From an uncultured Bacteroidota bacterium (GTDB lineage Bacteria; Bacteroidota; Bacteroidia; Chitinophagales; Chitinophagaceae), in assembly GCA_903858475.1 (NCBI GenBank), contig CAIOIZ010000138.1, positions 1-64,000 of the forward strand: 64,000 bases of DNA, written 5' to 3'. The notes below the pieces were generated by a model. That model did no database searches and was not told the DNA's origin. It was given only the letters and a program-made list of their open reading frames with translations. Of the stretch, positions 38,600 to 47,506 are shown piece by piece. A program made the position numbers and the translations under genes. The stretch's first letter is position 1, and every line of letters starts with the position of its first letter.

Positions 38600-40312
38600 T
38601 TATTTGGAAAATAAAGTTGTAATATAATAGACAAGTGCGGCTAATAGTCCACTTACAGGAATGGTTAAAATCCAAGCCCATAAAAGGTTAATAGTTACTC
38701 CCCATCTTACTGCACTAAGTCTTTTGGTGGCGCCTACTCCAATAATACTACCAGTGATGGTATGTGTTGTAGATACAGGAATACCCATTTGACCGGTAAA
38801 GAAAAGAGTAAAAGCGCCGGCTGTTTCTGCTGCTACACCTTCTAGTGGAGTAACTTTGGTAATCTTGGTGCCCATGGTTTTTACAATTTTCCATCCACCA
38901 CTCATTGTTCCCAAGCCAATTGCCAGATAACAGGAAATTGGCACCCAGTTAGGCAGGTCAGAGAAATTTTGAATATTACCACTGGCAATTAAAGCCGCTC
39001 CAATAATACCCATTACTTTTTGAGCGTCATTTCCACCATGGCCAATACTAAATGCAGCAGAACTAAATAACTGTAATTTTTTAAACATGTTCGCTACTTT
39101 ATAGGCCGTGGGGGTTCTGATTTTTTCTACATAGAGATATACTAAACAGAATAATAAGGCGGTGAAAACAATTCCCCATACAATGGTACTATTATCGGCT
39201 TTTTCAATGTCTTTCTCAAATGCTTTTTCTATGCTGAAATCGGTAATCTTTTTTAAAACCTTGGCTTTATTTTCAGGGGCAACTGGATATATATTATTAA
39301 TTAACACCAAGAGGCTATCCGCATTGATTTCTTTTTTGCAAAATAATTTTATTGGCTCTTTGTATTTTTCTGTGATATCCTTTGCTTTGGAGTAAATTGT
39401 TTTGACAGAATCATTTTCTACAGAACCAGCTTCCAGTATTAAAAATCCATTCGAATTGCGTACATCGTCTTTTAAACGGCTGGCTTCAATATCTTTCAAC
39501 CATCCTTGTGCATAGGTTTGTTTGGCAATAGCAGTTGCACCCAAGTTATCATAGTCATCAATCAATGGCTTTATCTTTTCATAATTGGGCAATGCTTTTG
39601 TTAATTTTTCATTGGCAATAGCAGCTGCTTTTTGAAGCGTAGTGTCATTGGGAGCAACGGCTAATTTTTCTTTAGTGTCGTTTACCTCTTTTTTGTATTT
39701 GTCAATTTTTAAAAACTTTTGAAGATTCTCTGTCATCTTATTGCTTTCAAAGCGATCAAATACAAAAAAAGTAAGGACGGTGGCAGCTGCAATAATGGCC
39801 ATCCTCGCCCATACATTTCGCATGATGGTTACTATACTGATGAATATCGAAATGCCCATTCCTATAATAGGGGCTAAAAATATAAATAGTACTGTGCTAA
39901 GAATGATATCCGATTCTACTACTTTTCCCCACGAAATATTTACACCCTTTGTCATCATTGCGTGGGCGATGGCGGCACCTGCAAATCCTCCGATTAAAGT
40001 ATGGGAGGAGGAGGAAGGAATTCCATACCACCAGGTAAGCAGGTTCCAAAAAATAGCAGCTATCAAACCCGATAATATTACGGGCAAGGTGATAAATTCC
40101 TTGTTGACAGTTTTGCTTATGGTATTGGCAACTGCATGATCTTTGAAAATGAAAAAAGCCACACAGTTGAAGAAAGCTGCCCATACTACCGCCTGAAAGG
40201 GAGTTAGTACTTTTGTTGAAACCACCGTGGCAATAGAGTTGGCGGCATCATGAAAGCCATTGATATAATCGAATATTAGTGCTAGCGCAATAATGATAAT
40301 TACTAAAGTCAT
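38600..40312 (-). CDS. Inorganic phosphate transporter, PiT family, with long central soluble insertion
   Basis: ORF 570 aa; DYINGFHDAANSIATVV, GGNDAQKVMGII, GIPVSTTHTITGSIIGVG. Confidence 0.93.
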   Translation of the reverse strand: MTLVIIIIALALIFDYINGFHDAANSIATVVSTKVLTPFQAVVWAAFFNCVAFFIFKDHAVANTISKTVNKEFITLPVILSGLIAAIFWNLLTWWYGIPSSSSHTLIGGFAGAAIAHAMMTKGVNISWGKVVESDIILSTVLFIFLAPIIGMGISIFISIVTIMRNVWARMAIIAAATVLTFFVFDRFESNKMTENLQKFLKIDKYKKEVNDTKEKLAVAPNDTTLQKAAAIANEKLTKALPNYEKIKPLIDDYDNLGATAIAKQTYAQGWLKDIEASRLKDDVRNSNGFLILEAGSVENDSVKTIYSKAKDITEKYKEPIKLFCKKEINADSLLVLINNIYPVAPENKAKVLKKITDFSIEKAFEKDIEKADNSTIVWGIVFTALLFCLVYLYVEKIRTPTAYKVANMFKKLQLFSSAAFSIGHGGNDAQKVMGIIGAALIASGNIQNFSDLPNWVPISCYLAIGLGTMSGGWKIVKTMGTKITKVTPLEGVAAETAGAFTLFFTGQMGIPVSTTHTITGSIIGVGATKRLSAVRWGVTINLLWAWILTIPVSGLLAALVYYITTLFSK

Positions 40313-40372
40313 GTCTTTTTGGTTGTTGGTTCATGCCGAATGATGCAGGGCTTCATTCAACAGGGTAAGCGA

Positions 40373-41023
40373 TTAAGCATATTTCACTATGATGCTTTCA
40401 ATTACATTGGCAGCATCTTCACACTTGTCAGTAACGATCTCCATTACCTGATAAATTTCTCTCTTCTTAATAACTTCTTTCGCATCTGGCTCTTCAGCAA
40501 ACAAGCGCTCGATACTCATATCAAAAATATCATCAGCCTGGTTTTCGATACTATTGATAGCTACCAATGCATCGGTGATCTGACGCATATTTTTCATATT
40601 GCGCAATTCTACTACAGCCTTGTGAACTGCTACACAACCCTGCGCAATTACATCTGCCATTTTCTGAATGCCTATATCATTGGGATTAACTCGGTAGAAA
40701 TTTATTTTTTTAGCAGAAGCCTGAATATAATCTGCAATATCATCTAGTGCTGTAGCTAAATAGTGAATGTCTTCTCTGTCGAATGGAGTAATAAAATTTT
40801 TACCCAGTTCAGTAAATATCTGGTGGGTATAATCATCATTTACATGTTCCATATCTTCTACTTCTTTGATGAGTTTTGCTCTTTCATCAAAATCGGGTTC
40901 ATTTACTACTTCTTTAAGTTTTTCACCCATTTTTACCAATACATCGGCAACATTTTCAAATAATTGGAAAAATACCCTGTCTTTGGGTAAAAAGATTTTT
41001 AAAATTGAGTTGAGGCCTGCCAT
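40373..41023 (-). CDS. DUF47/PhoU-like phosphate transport regulator
   Basis: ORF; MAGLNSILKIFLPKDRVFFQLFENVAD, DREDIHYLATALDDIADYI; adjacent to the Pit gene. Confidence 0.9.
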   Translation of the reverse strand: MAGLNSILKIFLPKDRVFFQLFENVADVLVKMGEKLKEVVNEPDFDERAKLIKEVEDMEHVNDDYTHQIFTELGKNFITPFDREDIHYLATALDDIADYIQASAKKINFYRVNPNDIGIQKMADVIAQGCVAVHKAVVELRNMKNMRQITDALVAINSIENQADDIFDMSIERLFAEEPDAKEVIKKREIYQVMEIVTDKCEDAANVIESIIVKYA

Positions 41024-41082
41024 AATATACTTTTTTTGCAAAAGTAGATTATACTAGTTTGACTGCTTTAAATTTGCGAATG

Positions 41083-41115
41083 GTAATGATTTCTTAACAT
41101 AAGAGTAGTCATTTT
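41083..41115 (+). promoter_or_regulatory. Weak 11-bp-phased repeat cluster upstream of the porin gene
   Basis: GTAATGATTTC TTAACATAAGA GTAGTCATTTT. Confidence 0.3.
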
Positions 41116-41143
41116 TTTTATTATTATTCTTCAATTTCTTTAT

Positions 41144-42445
41144 ATGTACAAGAAATACTTGATTGTACTCTTTATGATTACAATGTTTTCTACAGTCAAA
41201 GCTCAATTTTTGATGGATTTGGTGGATACATCTACTGATATTGGTAAAGGGATGCTTGCTATTTATAAAAAATTTGACAATATCAAAATTGGTGGATACA
41301 TCCAGCCTCAGTTTCAGGCTATTCAATTAAAAGGGGGTAAAAGTTTTAATGGCGGAGATTTTGCAATTAATCAAAATAATCGATTTATGCTTCGCAGAGG
41401 CAGGATTCGCTTTGATTATATACATTTTGCGGAAATAAAGGGCCCCTCTGTTCAATTTGTATTTCAATTCGATGGTACAGAGCGGGGTGTTTTTATTAGG
41501 GACTTTTGGGGGAGGATATTAGAAAATAAATACAAAGTATTTGCCTTAACTGCAGGAATGTTTGCCCGCCCTTTCAGCTATGAATTAAATTTATCGAGTA
41601 GCGATAGAGAGAGCCCAGAAAGGGGACGAATGAGTCAAATATTAATGAAAACAGAAAGGGATATGGGTGCCATGATTAGCTTTGAACCTCGCTTCAAATC
41701 ACATCCACTACGTTACCTTAAAATGGATGCTGGTTTATTCAATGGACAAGGACTGGCCGCTACTGCCGATTTTGATAGCCACAAAGATTTTATCAGTCGT
41801 ATCGCCCTGAAACCTTATCCAATTGGAAAGAAGATTCAATTGAGTATGGGAGCTTCCTATCTTAATGGAGGAATGCTTCAAAATACCAAGTATGTATATA
41901 CCAACACTACCAATAGTGCAGGAAAAACCTTTGTTGTAGATTCTTCCAGTGCCAACCTCGGCAAAATAGCTCCTCGAAAATATTATGGAATAGATGCTCA
42001 ATTGAAATTTAAAACAAAAGCAGGATTCACTGAACTAAGGGCAGAGTTAATGTCGGGTAAACAAACGGCAACAGCCGGATCCTCTGAAACACCAGGAGCT
42101 TTATTAACTGGCCAAGAAGGCTACTACGTTAGAAAATTCAATGGCGCCTATTTTTACTTGTTGCACAATATCTTTTCCCGTCATCATCAATTGGGAATAA
42201 AATATGACTGGTACGATCCAAATACCAATGTAAAAGGTTTAGATATTGGGAAGTCAGGCACATCAATAAATGCCACTAATATCAAATATAATACCCTAGG
42301 CTTTGGTTATATAAATTATATAAACGATAACCTGAAATTGGTTTTGTGGTACGAAAAAATTACCAATGAAAAAACGCAAATAGCTGGATTTACGCAAGAT
42401 GTAAAGGATGATGTATTTACTTGTCGCCTTCAATTCAGGTTTTAA
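41144..42445 (+). CDS. Phosphate-selective porin O/P-like outer membrane protein
   Basis: ORF 433 aa; signal peptide, GGYIQPQFQ, FMLRRGRIRFDY, barrel-like C-terminus ending RLQFRF. Confidence 0.8.
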   Translation: MYKKYLIVLFMITMFSTVKAQFLMDLVDTSTDIGKGMLAIYKKFDNIKIGGYIQPQFQAIQLKGGKSFNGGDFAINQNNRFMLRRGRIRFDYIHFAEIKGPSVQFVFQFDGTERGVFIRDFWGRILENKYKVFALTAGMFARPFSYELNLSSSDRESPERGRMSQILMKTERDMGAMISFEPRFKSHPLRYLKMDAGLFNGQGLAATADFDSHKDFISRIALKPYPIGKKIQLSMGASYLNGGMLQNTKYVYTNTTNSAGKTFVVDSSSANLGKIAPRKYYGIDAQLKFKTKAGFTELRAELMSGKQTATAGSSETPGALLTGQEGYYVRKFNGAYFYLLHNIFSRHHQLGIKYDWYDPNTNVKGLDIGKSGTSINATNIKYNTLGFGYINYINDNLKLVLWYEKITNEKTQIAGFTQDVKDDVFTCRLQFRF

Positions 42446-42531
42446 GCAAACTTTCTAAATTCGCTTTAGTTTATAAAAATTTCTTGATTCTTTTATTAAT
42501 GAATTGTTATGAATCATCATTGATTCATTTC

Positions 42532-42598
42532 TTAACTTTTTCTTTGCCTTTACTTAACATAGTGGAAATTATTCCTTAATACTGCGCTTCTACTTTTG
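42532..42598 (+). promoter_or_regulatory. Candidate promoter of the SusC locus: TTAAC/T units at 22-bp spacing plus -7 box TACTTTTG
   Basis: TTAACT at 42532, TTAACA at 42554, TTAATA at 42576, TACTTTTG at 42591-42598. Confidence 0.4.
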
Positions 42599-42623
42599 TT
42601 GCTCAAAATTAAAAAAAGCATTT

Positions 42624-45600
42624 ATGAAGCAATTAAAGTACAAAACCATTCGGGATTTTGTTTTAACTTTTTTCATATTGATTTTTCCAGTTGCATTATT
42701 TGCACAATCCAATTTGCAAGTAAAGGGTAAGGTTTCAGATGCAATTACGAATAAATCGTTGGAAGGGGTAAGTATTAATATTAAAAAATCGCAGACAGGC
42801 ACAGTTACTAATTCTACCGGAGAGTTTAAAATTAGTCTTCCAAAAGGGGAAAAGATTATTGTGAGTTTGAGTGGATACCAAGAAGTACGACTTACAGTTA
42901 CTGAAGAGAATGTAGATATTAAATTATCGCCCCTTGCAAAACAAATGGAAGATGTGGTCGTAACGGCGTTGGGTGTACGAAAAGAAAAGAAAATAATTGG
43001 ATATTCCTCACAGGATATCAAGGGGTCTGATCTTGTTAAGGCCCGTGAACCAAACGCAATTAATTCATTGGTGGGCAAAGTAGCTGGATTAACAGTAGGC
43101 TCCTCGGCAGAATTATTGGGGAACCCTCAGGTTTTATTGCGTGGTGGTAATATTAATTTATATGTAATTGACGGAGTACCTATCAATTCCGATACCTGGA
43201 ATCTAAGTCCCGATGATATTGAAACTTACACAGTGTTGAAAGGGCCTGTGGCATCTGCACTATATGGATACCGTGGTCAGAACGGGGCTATTATCATTAC
43301 AACAAAGAAAGGAACCAAGGATAAGCGTGGTTTCTCCGTGGAGTTCAATAGTAGCAATATGATTAGCAAAGGATTTATTGCACTTCCAAAAACCCAGGAT
43401 CTCTACGGGCCTGGTGATCATGGTCAATATAAATTTGTAGATGGAAAGGGTGCTGGCGTAAATGATAATGACTATGATATCTGGGGGCCACGATTTGATG
43501 GACAGTTAATAGAGCAATATGATAGTCCAGTTGATCCAATAACCGGCATTCGTTCAAAAACGCCATGGACAGCTCGTGGTAAGGACAATTTGAAGCGGTT
43601 TATTCAAGCTGGTATTTTGTCTACCAATAATATTGCTGTTTCCTCCAGTGGCGAAAAATATGATTTGAGATTTTCGGTAGGACAAACCTATCAGCGCGGA
43701 TTAGTACCCAATACTAAATTAAATACCACCAATTTCAATTTGGCCTCCACTTTGAAATTCAGTAAAAAATTATCATTGGATGCTAATATTAATTTTAATA
43801 AACAGTATACAGATAATATTCCTGATGTCAATTACGGACCAAACAGTGTTATTTATAATATAACTATTTGGGGTGGTGCAGATTGGAGTATGGATGATAT
43901 GCATAATTATTGGCAGCCTGGTAAGGAAGGTATTCAAAGTAATTATGCCGAATATCAACGCTATCATAACCCTTATTTTATGAGTTATGAATGGTTAAGA
44001 GGGCATCATAAAAATGATATTTATGGGTATGCTAGCTTAAACTACAAGTTTAATAATAATATAGAAATAATTGGCAGAAGTTCTATTACTACTTATGATA
44101 TGATTCGCACAGAAAAAATGCCATTCTCTGCTCATCCCTATGGAAGAGAAGGTGGATTGGGTGATTATCGGGAAGATAAAAGGTCTTTGTTTGAAAACAA
44201 TACAGAGCTGATGGTAAAATTCAAATCACCAAAAATTGCGAATTTCCTTGGTATTAATGGTTTTGCAGGTGCCAATATGCGCAACTTTAGTTATGCTTCT
44301 AGTTTTGTTACAACTGATTATTTAAATGTTCCCAACGTTTACTCATTTGCAAACAGTTTAAATCCTGTAAAAGCATACAGTTTTAATTCAGACATGCGAG
44401 TGCCGAGTGCTTTTTATTCATTGGATTTTTCTTTGGGAAAATATGCCAATATTAATACTACAGGACGAGTAGATAAATTATCTGCATTGATGACTGCTAA
44501 TAATACTTTTTTCTACCCATCTGTTAATCTGAGTACAGTAGTTTCAGACTATGTAAAATTACCATCCTTAGTTTCCTTCTTGAAATTCCGTGGGTCTTTT
44601 GCTCAGGTACGTGGGGGTGGTGCATTTGTTTCAAATTCAATTGGAGCAACACCTGGTAATAGTTATCCATTGGGTTATGGCACGGAGTATACATCGAGCT
44701 ATGGTGGGCCTAGTTATACGTTTAACAATGTATACAGCACTGGTATAGGGTACAATAATTCAACTGAAGCAAGGTTTACAAGTAATTTGGTAGATGAAAA
44801 CATAAAACCTGATAATAGAACCAGTACAGAAATTGGCATGGATATGAAATTCCTGAAAAATAGATTTGGACTGGATATAGCCTACTTTAATTATACAGAT
44901 GGCCCTCAGATTTTTAACAAACAAATTTCGGCTGCAAGTGGTTATTCTAATTATACCATTAATGCTACAAAAACTAAAAAATCAGGCCTTGAAATATCAC
45001 TTTCAGGCAACCCGGTAAAACTAAATAATGGATTTAGTTGGGATGTTCTACTAAACTGGTCAACCTTTAAAGAAAAGTATTCAGAATTGCCTCCAGGTGT
45101 TGCAACAATTGGCACTTTTTATAAAGTTGGTAGTAGGGTGGATGAAGTTTATATTAGAAAATTTGCACGAACTCCAGATGGACAAATTATTAACGATGGA
45201 GGTGGACGTCCAATAGTATTACCAGTTGCACAGTTTGCAGGATATGCTAATCCAAAATGGGTTTGGGGCTTTAATAACAAATTCAACTATAAAAACATTT
45301 CACTCAGTTTTCAATTTGATGGCCGTGTAGGTGGTGTAATGGAAGATTATGTTCGTAAGAAGACCTTTCAAGGTGGACGTCATATTGAAACAGTTGAAGG
45401 AGCGTTTGGTACTTCTAGGTATGATGATACCAAAGGTGTTAAATCCTATTTAGGTGAAGGTGTTCAGGTTTCAAATGGTACTCCTATCAGTTATGATCCG
45501 GTTTCAGGTGTAATTACCAATTACAATAATTTACAGTTCACTCAAAATGCAACTAAAACCTATGTGCAAGATTATATCAGCAGGGTGCATGGAATACCTG

Positions 45601-45857
45601 AACCTAATATGATGAGTAAAAGTTATTTAAAATTGAGAGAAATTGTCTTGACATATAATTTATCTGACAAAATTTTGAGCAAAACATTTATCAAAAGCGC
45701 CAATATCTCCTTTGTGGCAAGAAATGTTTTATACTTTATGAAGGATAAAAAATTCAAAGATGTTGATATCGATCAGTTTGCGGGAAGTCAATCAAGTACC
45801 AACTTACAAACACCTACCACCAGAAACTATGGAATTAATTTAAACATCGTTTTTTAG
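42624..45857 (+). CDS. SusC/RagA-family TonB-linked outer membrane protein
   Basis: ORF 1077 aa; carboxypeptidase-regulatory-like N-terminal domain, VVVTALGVRKEKKIIGYSSQ, plug and barrel, LKGPVASALYGYRGQNGAIIITTKKG. Confidence 0.96.
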   Translation: MKQLKYKTIRDFVLTFFILIFPVALFAQSNLQVKGKVSDAITNKSLEGVSINIKKSQTGTVTNSTGEFKISLPKGEKIIVSLSGYQEVRLTVTEENVDIKLSPLAKQMEDVVVTALGVRKEKKIIGYSSQDIKGSDLVKAREPNAINSLVGKVAGLTVGSSAELLGNPQVLLRGGNINLYVIDGVPINSDTWNLSPDDIETYTVLKGPVASALYGYRGQNGAIIITTKKGTKDKRGFSVEFNSSNMISKGFIALPKTQDLYGPGDHGQYKFVDGKGAGVNDNDYDIWGPRFDGQLIEQYDSPVDPITGIRSKTPWTARGKDNLKRFIQAGILSTNNIAVSSSGEKYDLRFSVGQTYQRGLVPNTKLNTTNFNLASTLKFSKKLSLDANINFNKQYTDNIPDVNYGPNSVIYNITIWGGADWSMDDMHNYWQPGKEGIQSNYAEYQRYHNPYFMSYEWLRGHHKNDIYGYASLNYKFNNNIEIIGRSSITTYDMIRTEKMPFSAHPYGREGGLGDYREDKRSLFENNTELMVKFKSPKIANFLGINGFAGANMRNFSYASSFVTTDYLNVPNVYSFANSLNPVKAYSFNSDMRVPSAFYSLDFSLGKYANINTTGRVDKLSALMTANNTFFYPSVNLSTVVSDYVKLPSLVSFLKFRGSFAQVRGGGAFVSNSIGATPGNSYPLGYGTEYTSSYGGPSYTFNNVYSTGIGYNNSTEARFTSNLVDENIKPDNRTSTEIGMDMKFLKNRFGLDIAYFNYTDGPQIFNKQISAASGYSNYTINATKTKKSGLEISLSGNPVKLNNGFSWDVLLNWSTFKEKYSELPPGVATIGTFYKVGSRVDEVYIRKFARTPDGQIINDGGGRPIVLPVAQFAGYANPKWVWGFNNKFNYKNISLSFQFDGRVGGVMEDYVRKKTFQGGRHIETVEGAFGTSRYDDTKGVKSYLGEGVQVSNGTPISYDPVSGVITNYNNLQFTQNATKTYVQDYISRVHGIPEPNMMSKSYLKLREIVLTYNLSDKILSKTFIKSANISFVARNVLYFMKDKKFKDVDIDQFAGSQSSTNLQTPTTRNYGINLNIVF

Positions 45858-45878
45858 TCAACTTATAAATATAAACTA

Positions 45879-47435
45879 ATGAAAAATTTATTTGCAATCA
45901 TATCATTAAGTGCTTTAGTACTTATTGCATCTTGCACAAAAAAATTCGATAATTTACAAATAGATCCAAATCGTACAACCAGTGTTCCAGCAAACCTAGT
46001 GCTGAATAGTGTTTTGTCTGATATTTATCAAAGTCCGTTTAGTCCAACTCAGCGGTGGAACCAGTTTTACGCATGTAACTATGCTTATTATGGTGATCAG
46101 CAGTATACCTGGTCGGGAATTTCTTTCGGCACTTTTAATACACTTAAAAATGTAATTAAAATGGAAGAAGAAGCTGCTAAATCTATTCCTGCTCCCAATG
46201 CTTACAGCGCATTAGGTAAATTTTTGAGAGCCTATTTATTTTACAATTTGACAATGCAAACTGGCGATATTCCTTTGTCAGAAGCATTAAAGTCTTTAAA
46301 CAATATCGCACCTAAATACGATACTCAAAAAGAAGTGTTTAAGCAAATTCTTACTTGGTTGGAAGAAGCTAATACTGATATGACTGGACTAATTACTAAA
46401 GGGGGCTATATCTTATCAAGCGATTTTTATTATGCTAATAATCTTTCAAAGTGGAGAAAAGCAGTAAATGCTTTTAAACTTCGTGTATTGATTCAGTTAA
46501 GTAAGCAAGACGCTGATGTGGATTTAAATATTAAGCAAAAGTTTGCTGAAATTTTTAATAATCCTTCAAAGTATCCTTTATTTGCTGACATGACAGAAAA
46601 CATGGAATACACTTATAATACACAGTATAATAAGTACCCAACTAACCCCGAAAGTTTTGGTTTTGATGCAGCCAGGTATAATATGACTTCCACCTATTTA
46701 AATACATTAGTTGGAATCAGTGATCCCCGTACATTTTATGTGGCTGAACCCGCTGCGGCTTTGGTTGCTGGTGGTGCTGCTTCAAATAGCTTTGCAGCCT
46801 TTGCAGGAGCTGGCAGTGGCGAAGATTTGGCTACTATGAGCGCAAATGCAGGCTTAGGCAAATATTCATTTATCAATAGAAAAAGATATTATAGCACATT
46901 CACTGCTGAAAAGACTATACAAATTGGTTACCCAGAAATGTGTTTCAATATTTCAGAAGCTGCTAACAGAGGATGGATTAGTGCAGATGCAGAAGATTGG
47001 TATAAAAAAGGTATACAAGCAAGTATTGGGTTTTATGGAATAGTGAATGGTAATAATGCAGTTAATTTTCAAAAAATCGGTGGTACCTTGAATGAGTATA
47101 ACACTTATTCAATTAATTACGATTTTACAACTTATTATAATCAATTGTCTGTTAAATACAATGGCAATAATTCAACAGGCTTACAGCAAATATTAACACA
47201 AAAATACCTTGCTTTCTATCAAAATAGCGGATGGGAAGCATATTATAATTGGCGGAGAACTGGTATTCCAACATTTCATACGGGTCCTGGAAATGGAAAC
47301 AGTAATCGAGTAGCTTTACGTTTTCAATATCCAAGTTCGGAGAAGTCAATTAATCAGGCAAATGTAAATGCCGCTATTCAAAGTCAATATGGTGGGCAGG
47401 ATGATATTAATGCAAAAATGTGGATTGTAAAATAA
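45879..47435 (+). CDS. SusD/RagB-family outer membrane lipoprotein
   Basis: ORF 518 aa; lipobox LIASC, YLFYNLTMQTGDIPLSEAL, downstream of SusC. Confidence 0.93.
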   Translation: MKNLFAIISLSALVLIASCTKKFDNLQIDPNRTTSVPANLVLNSVLSDIYQSPFSPTQRWNQFYACNYAYYGDQQYTWSGISFGTFNTLKNVIKMEEEAAKSIPAPNAYSALGKFLRAYLFYNLTMQTGDIPLSEALKSLNNIAPKYDTQKEVFKQILTWLEEANTDMTGLITKGGYILSSDFYYANNLSKWRKAVNAFKLRVLIQLSKQDADVDLNIKQKFAEIFNNPSKYPLFADMTENMEYTYNTQYNKYPTNPESFGFDAARYNMTSTYLNTLVGISDPRTFYVAEPAAALVAGGAASNSFAAFAGAGSGEDLATMSANAGLGKYSFINRKRYYSTFTAEKTIQIGYPEMCFNISEAANRGWISADAEDWYKKGIQASIGFYGIVNGNNAVNFQKIGGTLNEYNTYSINYDFTTYYNQLSVKYNGNNSTGLQQILTQKYLAFYQNSGWEAYYNWRRTGIPTFHTGPGNGNSNRVALRFQYPSSEKSINQANVNAAIQSQYGGQDDINAKMWIVK

Positions 47436-47464
47436 GTTTTAAACCTTACCATTGAACCTTAAGT

Positions 47465-47488
47465 GATGGGGCCTTTAGGGGCTCCATC
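47465..47488 (+). other. Intercistronic hairpin between susD and the first phosphoesterase gene
   Basis: GATGGGGCCT...GGGCTCCATC stem (about 10 bp, two G-U wobbles) without a T-tract. Confidence 0.6.
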
Positions 47489-47506
47489 CACTATTTAAAA
47501 TAATGT

